Positions 41,980-53,499 are shown, counted from the stretch's first letter. The stretch is DNA of 64,000 bases from Prostheceraeus crozeri (GCA_907163375.1 CAJQUW010014300.1:310001-374000); one strand, 5' to 3'. Translations and numbers: made by a program. The notes: generated by a model not told the origin, from the letters alone.

Positions 41980-44900
41980 ATTCCCACGTGTCATCATCAT
42001 CGCTTAAATTACTCTCACTGACGATTGTTTGAAATATTTCAGCTTGAATATCTTCTCCGTTATAAGGTAACATAATTTCATTTTCATCAGGTGCTTGACG
42101 TTTAAGAATATTTATTAGACCAGAAATTTTTTTTCTTCAGTATTATTATTTTTATCAGGAATACTAATTCCAGTTTCTAAAGATCTTTTCCATGGTTTAT
42201 TAACTGTAGTCGATAATGTTTTACCCGAATATAATTTTAGAAAATCTTCTACTTTTACTATATTTTGTGAATATCCTTTAAATGTTTTCTTTTCACTAAG
42301 ACTTCCTTGTTCATCTACAGTAATACAGTATTTCACTTTAGGTGCAATAAACATTGCAAAAATAATTCCACCATTTCCATAATCATTTTTTCCTTGACAC
42401 AATTCTCCCCCAACATATCCAGCAGCATCTAATTTATTGAAGAGCTCATTAGAAATGTATATTGAATCAGTGTTTTTTACAATCAATGGAAAACCACAAT
42501 TAAATGCGCCATCTTCTGTTTCAATATCATAAACATATTGTGGGTTATTATTTAAATATCTTACAGTGGTAACATTTTTGGTAACATCATTTTTAACTTG
42601 ACACGAAGTAAAACACAATGGTTTATCTTGTCTTTCGCTTGCTTCCAAATTAATACCTAGAGATGATGCCAAATTGTCTAACCACTAAAGGTTTCTTTAT
42701 TTTTCTGTGTAAAACAAATAGTTGCATATTTACTTGTAAAAAAAGATTTCTTGCTCCCATCTGCTGCATAAAATCCAACAAAGAACCAATATCTAATATT
42801 ATATTCAGCATTTAGAACATTCCAAGGAACACGTTTTTCTCTAAACTGATTATAATAATTTTTACTAAAGTATACAGCATATTGTTTTGGATTTTGAAAA
42901 TTAAGTTTGTATACTCTAGATGATCTCATTGTATCATATATTTTACAATCATTTTTATAAACTTCATTAATATATGTTTGTAATTTAATTAAGAGGTTAA
43001 GGTCTTGGTTATTTAAAGTGCAACAATATCTGACTCCTGATTTATAATTATAGATTCCAGCAGAACCATCTCCTAAAAAGAACCCTTCTATAAATGCTTG
43101 CCTACATCTTAAATTAGGTGGATCATTAACATAAATATCACTTACAATTCTAATATGATTGTATTGTCGTGTAAAAATAATTTATTATGTAGTAAATTTG
43201 TTTCTTCATTTAATTCTTGTGGCTTTATTTCATTACCTGTTTCATCTAACAATGAATGATCTTCAGTAACATCTACTATTCCCATTTTTGTTCTTATTCG
43301 ATAAATACGTTTTTTGTGTAATGTCTAATAATTTTTTTTACTTTGCTCCATCCATTATGAGTATAAATTTCTAAATTATCAACTAATGAAATTTCTTTCC
43401 TATCAACATTAATTTCAAACGGATTAACTTCCTAGTTGTCTACAATACTATCTATTCTAGAAATAGATAATAAATTATTCTTTCTCAATATTACAGGCGT
43501 GTCAGCTGTTACTGAATCTGTATAATGAATGTATTTTTCGTTGAAACCATTAATTTCTAAAATAAAGTTATTCATGATTCTTCTACAGTGAGAAAGAATA
43601 AAAGAACCTAAGTGTGATGGCATGAATGACGTCTTCCCATCTTTTACAATATTAGCTTTAAGAAATTCATCATCTTCCATTTCTACTTTCGCTAAATATT
43701 GTTCATCATTTAATTTTTCATAATCTTTTACTTCTTGAGTGAAATTTTTTCTCAATGTATGTCATTCTCAATGTAGATCATTCCATAAATGATATTTAAT
43801 GGTTATATCTTTTTGCACAGTTTTGCCATATAGCGAATTCATCAGTAATTTAATTAACTCATCACCTACAGTGTTTCCTTCTGTTTTATATTTTTTTCTC
43901 AAATTAAAAAGTTTTTCAATATAATTTCGAAATGGTGAAACTTGAAAATTTTTTTCATAAATTATACCATAATTAATATGTAAGATCTTTCAACCACATC
44001 TAACAATTTCTTGTATGTCTACAGAAGTTAATACATCATAACATATACCATTTCTAAACCTGATTACTTTTACATGAGAATTATTATTTCGATTTTTAAC
44101 TTTATCTTTTATAGGAACTGGCTGAAAAACATATCATTCGGATATTGAAACACAACTGTAAATATTCCAGTTTTAGGTCTAAATGTTTGAGTATTAAATT
44201 TAGATACTATTTCTCGTTCTTCTTCTTGACGAAATTTTCTAGCTGATTCAGATTTAGGGTATTCTGAATTTTCATCATACATAGCTGATGGATATAAAGA
44301 TGTTGCATCAAAAGCCATTAGAAATTCATTATTTGTTCAAGTAGTTGATTTGAAATTTTTTCACAAATTTCAGTTTTATCTTCTAAATCTCGATACTGTT
44401 TCATTAAATCTATTAAATTACTTCCAGGGGACAAAGTCCCCCCAGCGTAGCGACCAAGTAAATACTTTTTTAATATTGGAAACAAGATGTTACAAAATGG
44501 AGATATGTATTTTCTTATATTTGCTGAAACTCTTCCACCTTTAACAGATTTTCTAATACAATTTCTAGCCCATAAATCTATATGAGAATGAATATTTATA
44601 TTGTCATTTTGTACGCTTTTCATCCAACTGTTAAATGTTAAAGCGGAGGATGTTAAATTAGTAGTTATATCTTCACCAACTAAATCTAGCATAACATTAT
44701 TATATTTGTAGATACAAAAAGCTAAAGAAAGAATATCGTTAACTAAATATGGTCTCCATTCATTTTCTTTTTCTTTATAATTTTCATGTGTTATGTCTCC
44801 AATTTCATAATTTAATTTACAGATATTGGTAGGAATTTTAAAATTCTCACACCATTTAGAAAGACTTGTTTTTACATGTTGATAACTACATTTCATTATA

Positions 44901-46519
44901 ATAGTTTGAAGTGCTAATTTACCTGGAGGTGAATTTTTTTTCGTATTATTATTATTATTAAATCTAAAAGATTTTTGAATATATCTACTAACACATTCAG
45001 TTGTATAAGGATTTTGTAATGAAGCAGTCGTTCCTCTTGAAGTTTACAGAGGCGGTTTGGATAATTTAAAATTAGCTTTTATCGGAAAATAAGAATCAAA
45101 ACCTGATGAATTGTGAGCTATTAAAGTTACTCTCGAATAATTAAATTTTCCAAGAGTTTTGAAAAATTGATGTATCGGACATGCGTCCTCTGGGTTTCCC
45201 CCGATTGGACATTCATCATCCTCAGTTCTCGTAAATATTTTCACACAATTTTGAAGTTTATTAAATTCTAATTCAGTTAAATTATTATACTCATTAATTT
45301 GTTTTTTAAGTTTTTTAATTTCATCTTCATCTTTTGTTCGTTTAATTTTAATCATATCACTTAACAAACGTTTTTCTAATTCTTTCAATCTTTGTTTCGG
45401 TAAGCAACATATAAATTTGTTAAATTAATAGCTCCTACAGCATAAGGAATAGGATGAGCTGTTGAACAGTTAGGATCAAGAAAATTTTCGAGATCCCAAA
45501 TATATGTTGAACTATAGTCAACTTTTTTCTTTGTTATGACTTTATGTGGACGTGTTGTTAGATTTTCATCAGTAACTGTTTTATATATTGGTTTGAAATT
45601 ATTTTCAATTTCTCTAATAGCTTTTAATTTATGAGATTTATTAATTAAACAATAGTGTCCAATTGTTGAACCTTCGTGAAAATAATTGTAATAAACATAA
45701 TTATGAAACGTTTCAATTCCTCTAGGATTTAAATGACGATTCGAAGGACTGTAATACTGAACACTTTCTCCAAAAACTTTATTGAACTGAGAAAATTGCT
45801 CCTGTTCTAGATGTGGCTTTCTCTTTATATAAAAAATTATTAAACATTTCTTTCATCATTTTTCCTTGTTCTTCATTAAAACCTCGTAAAACATTATAAC
45901 ATTTAATAAAACAAAAATCTTCAGAAGGAATATAACAATATTCACCGAAATATTCTTTGATTCTATATTTCATATCAATACCTGCACCTCCATGTGATCT
46001 TTGTACTAGCTTCATTCCAAAATCTTCATATTTAATATCACCTGTAAAAATCCATTCCTGGCTATCTGATTTCTCTTCCAGATTGGAAAACCATGTTTCA
46101 AATGATTTTTTATCATAGAAGGTTACGTAAAAATTTTGAATTATATTTTCCTGATCTTTAATAACTTTTCGAAGTAAATTAATAATTTTACCATTTGCTA
46201 AAAGTTTCCGCATATCATTTACTCCATTAACAAGAGATACATTTTCATATTTAATTTCATTTGGATTAAATAAATATCATAAATCATCACCAAGTTCATC
46301 CTTAATTCTATCATCAAAAAAAATATCAGTAATAGGAGTTTCTAATATTTCTTTTGTTCCACGTTTCTGTTTTTTAATACTACGTTTAATACTATGTTTA
46401 TGTTTTTTAATACGTCTACTGCGTTTACTACGTTGAAATTGTGCATCAAACTCTGCAATTTGTTTCTTGTTTAATTCATCAATCCTAGATGTTAGTCCGA
46501 GAGACATTTTACGATTCAT
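41980..46519 (-). CDS. POLB: Polinton protein-primed DNA polymerase B, interrupted by an intein
   Basis: Minus strand, read from 46519 downwards. The basic N-terminus (SRRIKKHKHSIKRSIKKQKR) is followed by exonuclease motifs (YIWDLENF near 45500; LIAHNSSGFDSYF near 45100). The polymerase then shows motif A (FDATSLYPSAMYD, about 44310), motif B (LLMNSLYGK, about 43840) and motif C, whose halves HYTD and TDSIYIS lie on the two sides of an intein (42472-43515). The C-terminus is acidic (SNLSDDDDTWE). In Polintons this enzyme copies the element from a protein primer bound to the terminal repeats. Several reading-frame breaks; fossil. Confidence 0.88.
42472..43515 (-). CDS. LAGLIDADG-type intein in the DNA polymerase, at the YxDTDS motif
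   Basis: The intein would begin at Ser (codon 43515-43513) in SVTADTPVILRKNNLLSI, a block A pattern, and has a block B-like DVTEDHSLLDETGNEIKP near 43280. Two LAGLIDADG-like motifs follow, FIEGFFLGDGSAG (about 43090-43055) and FFVGFYAADGSKK (about 42790-42750). It ends with VYDIETEDGAFNCGFPL and VKN, blocks F and G with terminal Asn (42474-42472), directly before Thr of TDSIYIS. About 348 codons. The insertion point, between Asp and Thr of the polymerase active-site motif, is a classic polymerase-intein site. Splicing residues at the ends look sensible, but the interior is damaged. Identity is inferred from motif order and position. Confidence 0.82.
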
Positions 46520-46544
46520 ATTTTTTAAAAGAAAAAATGCATTT

Positions 46545-46850
46545 TTACATATACACAGGAATATTTAATTGATGTAATGTTTCTAATTTATGTGTTGTTA
46601 AATTTTCTCTCTCAACCAACCACCATAAATTATTGTATGCCAAAAATACTCGGAAACTTCTTAAACAAAGTGGAAAGTCTTTTGTTTTAACACACGGTTT
46701 AATACCATGGTTTGTTTTATAATCTGTAACGAGCGCCACATATTTATGATGATAATAAAATCTAACTTCTTTCTTCGAATTGATAGGGTTTATAGGATGA
46801 CGATAATCTTTTAAAACTGCTACATGTTCCATCTTGTAAGCATTCAACAT
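46545..46850 (-). CDS. Small Polinton protein, unidentified
   Basis: 101 residues in an open frame starting MLNAYKMEHVAVLKDYRHP, rich in aromatic and basic residues (VRFYYHHKYVALVTDYK, YNNLWWLVEREN). Immediately upstream of the polymerase gene on the same strand. I do not recognise the family. A DNA-binding or priming role would be speculation. Confidence 0.45.
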   Translation of the reverse strand: MLNAYKMEHVAVLKDYRHPINPINSKKEVRFYYHHKYVALVTDYKTNHGIKPCVKTKDFPLCLRSFRVFLAYNNLWWLVERENLTTHKLETLHQLNIPVYM

Positions 46851-47167
46851 ATTTTTTCTATTTTTATTAATTATTATTTAATTATTATTTTTAAAAATTA
46901 TTCGATCACTCCGCGAAAATATTTTCTATCAACTTTCAGTCGGGGCGAAGCCCCTCGAGGCGGAGCCTAGTCAGAGCACAATTGTTCGATAACTCTGTCA
47001 TGAATTTTTTTATCAATATTAATTGTAATGAAGCCATACTTTATTAGATAAAACTTTATTAGATAAATTTGGATGATGATTAAATTTGGGGGGTTTTTTT
47101 ATTTAATGGGGGCACTTCACTCATTTTCTAATAAAAAAAATTTATTTTTAAAGAAGAAGAAGAAAAT

Positions 47168-47968
47168 TAAACTTCTCTAACCAAAAGGTCTATCATAATC
47201 TCTTCACCTCCAAAATTTATTTCCTGTCCTTTCTCATCAGTGATTCTAATGTTAATGTTGTTAATAGCTTTTCTTGTAATAGGGAAATATATCAATGTTT
47301 GAGGAAATACATTTAATCTATAACCAATGGGTAAAAGTAAAAGCAACAGTAAAAGCTGGAAAACTGAATATTAAATTTGACAATTTACTATTTATATATC
47401 CTCCTTCAATAATGTCACAATGTACAACAATTGAATTTATTTCAGTTATTTTTGGAATCTTCTCACCTAAATGATAACCTTGACTATAGGTTTGTTTATT
47501 AAATCCTAATAGCTTTGACAATGATCTATCATGATTAAAATCAACTTGATGATTTTCGTCTAAAGTAAGAGAAAATTTATTAACTGCCGGTTCAACTGCA
47601 AAATGTAATTGTTTCTTATCTTTAAATGGTATACCTAAATGTCTCTTAATTTCATTTGATATTGATTCAACTTCGTAAGAACCAGGAAGAAAAGTTAGTA
47701 CTTTCCACGTTTTGCCTTTATCAGTAGAATATCTAAATTGATCATTCACATCTTTTATAACATTTTGAATAGTGTTAAATGTGGAGAAACTAGTCAATGC
47801 AATTTGATAATTTTTATTTTGTTCCAAATGTAGAATGGGTTCTAAATTACAAGTGTGTGATGAAGTAGTTGTTATAATTTTTAACGTCGTACTAAATTTT
47901 GATGAACTCAAAATTTCTGTTAGATTTTCTAAATGATTATTAATTTTGTCTAAATCTGCTGAACACAT
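47168..47968 (-). CDS. mCP: Polinton minor capsid protein (single jelly-roll, penton-like)
   Basis: Starts MCSADLDKINNHLENLTEIL. Family features are YQIALTSFSTFNTIQNV (residues about 60-76), PGSYEVESISNEIKRHLG, VNKFSLTLDENHQVDF, LSKLLGFNKQTYSQGYHLGE and NSIVVHCDIIEGGYINSKLS, which is the most conserved block of Polinton minor capsid proteins. The end reads NNINIRITDEKGQEINFGGE. The length of about 265 residues fits. In related viruses it forms the capsid vertices. It is slightly damaged near its C-terminal part. Confidence 0.82.
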
Positions 47969-48059
47969 TTTGTAGTTAAAATTTTGAATAAATATTTTTT
48001 TATAAAAAAATTGAAAACAACATATTTCAGCTATACTTTTATAATCCTCTTCATTTAGA

Positions 48060-48938
48060 ATCCTCTTTTCTAACAGTCTTTCAATATAGCATGAATTTCA
48101 TTGAAACTAGAATTATGTCCTTCTTTTATTGCAGATATTAAAATATTTAATTTATTTAGTAATTCTTGTGGATCATCTGGTAAAAATACAGTTGTTTCTG
48201 TTTTAAAACCTTTTCCTACTTTAACTCCCGCTGATAATTAATTTTCTAATTCTCTATAACGTTTAAGAGTTTTTTCCTGCTTTAAGTCTATCTAACATAG
48301 CTTTATATTTTATGAGATCTTCTACAGCATAATTATTTAAATCTGCTCCTCTTAAAAGATCAACAAAATTTCTATCTAAATTAAAAGGATATTTGTCTGG
48401 TGAAAAAATTTAAACCTCGAAAAGATTGTGGAAATATTTCTTTTTGTCCGAGATAAAATCTAGGTTTTGTTTTTCCATCTATAAATGAAATAGAATGTTC
48501 AAATTGCATAGATTTTGGTAATTTCTTATTAATGTTTGATTCTAGTAATCCATAGTCATCTAATATAGTTTTGTGTTCTGGATCTGTTATATAAATTTGT
48601 TTATCATTATTTGTACTTTCTTTTTCAAGCTTTTTAAATGGTTCCATAGTTTTTTCAAAATCAGTTTTTACTTGCTCGGTTTGCTGAATTTTTTCAAACA
48701 TATCAGATTGAATATCAGATTGAAACATACCAGCTTTTATCATTCTATGCTGAAGATGATTTTCCTTCATAATATTTTTTTGTTTTATTAACTCTTCTAA
48801 TTGTTTAATTCTTTTAAAATTATCAGCTTTAATTTTATCCATTTTTAAAATATAATATTTGAATTTTGTGGTAACATTGGAATACAACAAAAACATTTTA
48901 CTGAACAAATAATTTTTTATTGTTTTGTTGTCTGACAT
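48060..48938 (-). CDS. Unidentified coiled-coil Polinton protein
   Basis: The upstream half has a lysine-rich helical region (DNFKRIKQLEELIKQKNIMK; TDFEKTMEPFKKLEKEST) and then QFEHSISFIDGKTKPRFYLG. Its lower part contains NFVDLLRGADLNNYAVEDLI, which resembles the LD-rich ends of a conserved but uncharacterised Polinton virion gene. Located between the minor capsid gene and the right repeat. Damaged; role unknown. Confidence 0.45.
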
Positions 48939-48947
48939 CTTTTCGTT

Positions 48948-49631
48948 TTAAGTTTTGTTAAATAAAGTTTTTAGCTCTTCTAGAAAAATTTTATCATTTT
49001 CTTCATTAGAAATTTTACCATCACTAGAAATTTTGCCATCCTGTTTATTCTTGTCATGAACTTTTTCGGACTTTAATTGAAATGATATTTGATTTACTTC
49101 ATTAGCTATTTGATCAAATTTTTCAATCTCATCTAACGTAATAACATTATCATCACATACTCTTTGAAAGTAATAATGCAGTTTATCATAAACTTCTTTA
49201 ACGTGAGAATGTTTATTTTTTAATGATTTTCGTTTCTTCGTTATTAAAGATTTATCTAACATTGTAACAAGTGAAGTTGCAAAAACACCCGTACCTGCTA
49301 AAGCAGTAGCAATTACTGGAATTACTAAAACACCTGAAGATATAACAATTGTTAAAGCACCTAAACATAATGTTTAGAATATGCCAATTCCTTGTGTTAC
49401 ATTCTTAACTTTAGACCGTCTCTTTCTTAATTTTTTATAATGTTCTAATCGTAATAATAATTGCGTTTCCTTATCTTTCATATAACGTACTCTATCCTTG
49501 TGTTTTTCTTTATTCAATTCACTTATTTTTAACTGTGATAACGAAGGATTTATTCTCGAAGCTTCTTCCATTTTCGTCGTCGCCGTCCCCGTTGCGGTTT
49601 CTTCCATTTTCGTCCCCGTTGAGGTTTCCAT
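48948..49631 (-). CDS. Polinton protein spanning the edge of the right repeat
   Basis: Begins inside the right terminal repeat (METSTGTKMEETATGTATTK, with a short internal duplication absent from the left copy). It continues with a charged helical part, a hydrophobic segment (TIVISSGVLVIPVIATALAG) and a coiled coil (SLKNKHSHVKEVYDKLHYYF). It is a plausible membrane-anchored protein with cytoplasmic or virion-internal coiled coil. Family not recognised. Damaged. Confidence 0.45.
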
Positions 49632-50044
49632 TTTTAAAGAAATATTTTGAATAAATATTTTGAATGCAATCTTCTGGTATATTGAGACTACGTGATATTT
49701 TGAGACAACTTAAATTTTCGTCTGCCTAAATTTTCAAAATTCTTAGACCACGTGATATTTTGAGACAACTTAAATTTTCGATTACGTGATATTTTGAGAC
49801 AACTTAAATTTTCGATTACGTGATATTTTGAGACAACTTAAATTTTCGATTACGTGATATTTTGAGACAACTTAAATTTTCGAAATTTGGAGACTACCTA
49901 AATTTTTGAAATTTGGTTTTTTCGAAAATTTGTCACTACCTAAATTTTTGAAATTTGGAGACTACCTAAATTTTGAAAAATCTCGCAAGGTGTGATATCC
50001 GGTGCGAGCGAAGCGATGCGCCGGATATCATACCCTATACTACT
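49381..50044. repeat. Polinton right terminal inverted repeat
   Basis: Reverse complement of 34320-34890. It has more copies of the tandem unit than the left end. Similarity drops sharply just inside 49381, although the neighbouring coding sequence remains recognisably related to that just inside the left repeat. Confidence 0.92.
49683..49880. repeat. Subterminal tandem repeats, right
   Basis: Four to five units of the same 33-34-bp sequence, in inverted orientation relative to the left end. The differing copy number suggests slippage or unequal exchange after or during insertion. Confidence 0.8.
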
Positions 50045-50254
50045 GTTAGACTTCGGTTTTCTTGTTCCACTATGTCGGTCAAGTTCTTCAAGCCTCTTCC
50101 TCCTCGATCCCGCGGCAAGTAGAGGCGATCCACGTCTGCTCTTGGGTGCAGTCCACCGTACATATTCATGATCTTGCGAGTCTTGCGGTTCAGTTCATCA
50201 AGTTCTTGGACTCTCCATTTTACCACTCCCCCTGTGTAGCTGATGACGGGCACT
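50045..50254 (-). mobile_element. RLE-type LINE copy 2, upstream part (right of the Polinton)
   Basis: Minus strand, encoding PVISYTGGVVKWRVQELDEL, RKTRKIMNMYGGLHPRADV and YLPRDRGGRGLKNLTDIVEQ. It stops at the Polinton target duplication. The equivalent stretch of copy 1 (22725-22920) shows that the two parts are contiguous in the uninterrupted LINE. The LINE is 5'-truncated at about 50254, where the duplicated target sequence begins. Confidence 0.88.
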
Positions 50255-50383
50255 AAAATTTTTGAATTTTGACTTTATAATTGCTTTCTATTGAACCTCC
50301 AGACTTGTATTTTTGGTATGAGGACCATCTCATATTAATTAGCTCATGCATACAAATGTCATCCTCAGTAAATGAAGAGTTTA
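50255..50383. repeat. Long target-site duplication of the RLE LINE (right copy)
   Basis: AAAATTTTTGAATTTTGACT through CCTCAGTAAATGAAGAG matches 33238-33359 with about six to eight differences over some 125 bp. The two copies bracket the RLE LINE, with the Polinton inside it. The right copy runs on into a TTA repeat. A long target duplication is the best explanation; two independent LINE tails are the alternative. Confidence 0.65.
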
Positions 50384-50405
50384 TTATTATTATTATTATT
50401 ATTTA
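50384..50405. repeat. TTA microsatellite, probably a LINE tail
   Basis: About seven TTA units. It could end the plus-strand LINE whose 3' leader precedes it, or be the TAA tail of the minus-strand LINE that follows. Confidence 0.6.
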
Positions 50406-53040
50406 TTATAGATACTCAACGGAAAATGTGAAATAGTGTCAAAAATAGCACGAGACCGAGAGAGAAAATATTAGACTTACAGTAGAAGTCTTACTTCGTC
50501 TTTTAGGTTTGGGCTTGGGTTGGGCTTGGGTTTTGCACCCAAGCCTTGGGTCCAAAACCCAAACACCCCAAGCATCCAAGCAAACCCAAGCAACACAAGT
50601 AGCAACCTTGCATAAAATGAATAATGGCACGAGATGGCTTCAGCGAAACTTATTCTAATCGCAATATTCGAACCGCATTGACGTCCGAACTCATGTATGA
50701 TGAATATTCATTACCTGAAATGCAAACTGTGACAGGACAGCAACATCAAAAATCGATCCAAAGGTGTGTAAAATGAACAACCACGAACAAATCTAGAAAA
50801 AATCAAAACAACTAATTTACAACTTCCTGAAACATCAAGTTAATCTTCTAATGTGGAAATTCTAGATGGTCGTCGACACCAGTTTTAGTTTCTGAAAGAT
50901 GACTGGGATGGGCAAAAGAAAGTCTACATTCCTCAGCAAACTGTGTTATCAGGTTTAACAGTTTTTGTAAATTGTGTTGATTCGTCGATAAAATAAGTAA
51001 ATCATCAGCGTAGCAGACTCTATGAGTTATATATACATATGCACCAAGTAGAGCCTGATCCAATAGTTTCAATATTGGTGTGAAGAAAATGCTTGCTAGT
51101 GCGGGTGATGATGCTGCAACCTGTCTGGCAACACACACAACTTGGAATTCCAGATAACATTCATCTTGTATATTCACAACACCCTTTAAATTTTTATTCC
51201 ACCTCCAGCTAGAGGAGCAAAGACAGTTGTGCAACGATGAAGCAATTCTGCATGCTAAGTGATGAGAAGCACTTCCTCGCATCGAGATCGGCGATAAAAA
51301 TTGGGGCTTTACGTGAAACATGCAATTGTATCGCTTCTAGAAAGATGCAATTGTATCGTACGAGGCGTGCCGCGCGCCACGCAAGGTAGCAAAGACGAAC
51401 TGTAAGGCCTCAGCCACACTGAAAGCAAAGCAAACACGAGCGTCCCGAGCGTCTCGAGCAAACGTATGTCCGTAAGGTATTAATCGCTATCGTTTGCTTT
51501 GCTCGGAGTGTGGCAGTCTACAACTGCTGTAATGATGACTTTATATTTGCTGCAAAACGCTTTGCTCGGAAACGCTTGGAAAAGCTCGCAGTGTGGCTGA
51601 GGCCTAAGTCGTGAGACTGAAAATTGGAAGTGATTTCATCTAACAGCATCAATTCAAGCAGTTTTGATAAAACATTTGGCAAGGTTATTGGTCTGTAGTT
51701 ATTTGGGTCATGAGGACCTACACCTGATCGTTTTAAAAGCGGAACTGCATTACCAAAAAGATTTGGGAACGGATCCAGTATTCACGCATAGTGCAATAAT
51801 CGAGATATCGTTTGTAATAATTCTTGAGACTTCCAATATATGTAATGTTCAAGTGCAATGCCATTAGGACCTGGTGATCTTCAGCGGGGAGTCATTGTAG
51901 CAATTTGCTAGGTTCCATTGGGGACATTGTTCGCTGAGGTATTGGTAAATGTGCTAATTGGTCAGCTTGTCGGGGAAAATCATACTCGATAATCGCGTGT
52001 GATTCAGAGAGTTCAGAAGTCATATATTAGAATTGAAATGTTCAGCAAAATCATCAACCAAAATTGCCGAATTGAATTTACTAGCAAACCAGATCTCCGA
52101 ATGCGACCCACTGGGAACCAAAATTTATGAATATTGCAATTTTTCTTGAAATTGGTAAATACTTTGGCTTCGTAATCAGTTTTATGTCTTCTTGTAAGCT
52201 TCCGGGCTCTGCGATATAATTTGCGTGCGCTTTTAAAACATGAGTATACAAGTGAATTATATGAAAGCCTCGCAGAAACATAAGGACGATGCCAGAATCT
52301 AGCACGATTTCTTGCTCGGGCAATTGAAGGGGACCACTATTTATTTGGCTGATGTCTTTCCCTTAGGCATCCAGATTCTCGTGTGGCACGATGAATTGCG
52401 GCAGTAACAGCAGAGTCCGATTCATCTAAAGATTTGCTATTAGACATCACTATTGAAGGCTTTCGAGAAAGAATGCAGCGATGCGATTCGTTACATGTAG
52501 AAGAACTCCAGTCCAGAATATGAGACTCAAAGATCAGACTTAGATAATTCAGATGATTAACCACGCGATGAGCACTGAAAATGCACAAAATTGAAAACAT
52601 TTAAGACGTAAATTAGGCGTAAATTAGGAGGTAAATTGTCAGGATCAGGAGACTAAGTTTTACATTCTTGAACTTTATCACTTAAACTTTGGGATGTAGT
52701 GTATATGGTCAATATGTATATGGTCGATGTCCGCTGCGGCAGTACGTGTAATATTGTGATTGTATAAATCGATGATATGAGACAATAAATCATTGCTTTC
52801 GATAAATGATTGCATTAAACACAATATCTATCTAAATCTTTCAGATACGTACATAAAATGTATTCCTCTGCAGTGGATAACCATGTTTCGAAGAGACATA
52901 GAATTTCAGCTGTCTGAAGCACAACGAACAGTCAAATAATGAAGCGAGGGTTCTATACCGTCACAGTCATATGAAACGATTTTAGCACTATTAACATAAC
53001 ATTGTGAATTGTTTGACCGGTGAACATCACGGAGGTCGTT
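50406..53040 (-). mobile_element. Decayed LINE with endonuclease and reverse transcriptase, carrying a MITE
   Basis: Minus strand. Near 53000-52850 the endonuclease start is visible (SYDCDGIEPSLHYL, then ILCLFETWLSTAEE in the next frame). A linker region (52150-52350) has WSPSIARARNRARFWH and KSARKLYRRARKLTRRHKTD. The reverse transcriptase follows: SPGPNGIALEHYIYW and NNYRPITLPNVLSKLLEL (about 51690-51870), interrupted by a 199-bp MITE, then SPALASIFFTPILKLLDQ and VCYADDLLILSTNQHNL (about 50960-51110). Multiple stops and frame changes. The clade is unclear. Part of its upstream region may have been displaced by the jockey-like LINE at 53500-55130. Confidence 0.7.
51406..51604. mobile_element. 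199-bp Harbinger-type MITE
   Basis: Terminal inverted repeats GGCCTCAGCCACACTG at both ends (16 bp, perfect) with 3-bp TAA duplicates on each side (51403-51405, 51605-51607). A TWA target and GG-starting ends are typical of PIF/Harbinger. Inner parts also pair imperfectly (AAAGCAAAGC with GCTTTGCTCG). It is inserted in the reverse-transcriptase region of a minus-strand LINE. Confidence 0.85.
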
Positions 53041-53499
53041 ACTTGGAGTACTATGTTCCCGCAACTCTCAGGACTCCTCTTGCATCAGAGGCTGCGAAAT
53101 ATCGAAAAGAATGATCCGAATTAGAAGTCTCACTTTGCTTGTTGGAGTTAGTCCAATAACGATTTCTTGACGGATAGCCGACTGAGGGTTTTATTGCGAA
53201 TAAAATCATTATTATTCCTATAATCATTGATATTTGACAATTGATGATCTCTAGCCGGATTCGTAAAAGTGGAAGTCTGATGCTTGAAGGATTTGTATGC
53301 ACGCTCATAGGTATGATTTCGGCTACCTGAAGGCATTTTATAATTTCTATTGAATCTTTGATAATGCTCCTTGCGCCGATTACTTGTTATTATGTCTGTA
53401 ATTCGTGGATGAATTGGGATGTCAGTGAGCAGAACGAGGGTATTGATAAAAGTTGTTCGGTTTGCAATCATCGACATTGACAGGGATTCTTTGCTTCTG

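Larger units (their letters stand above)
34320..50044. mobile_element. Polinton/Maverick element, 15.7 kb, fossil
   Basis: The ends are AGTAGTATAGGG and its reverse complement, the AG...CT termini of Polintons. The direct repeat GTTAGA flanks it (34314-34319 and 50045-50050), matching the 6-bp target duplication typical of the family. Terminal inverted repeats span about 0.6 kb. Recognisable parts are protease, integrase, major and minor capsid proteins, DNA polymerase B with an intein, a fibre-like protein and several small proteins. A packaging ATPase was not found. The reading frames carry on the order of ten or more breaks, so it is a fossil. Yet the perfect target repeat and nearly identical outer repeats point to a fairly young insertion. 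It sits inside an RLE-type LINE. Confidence 0.95.
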
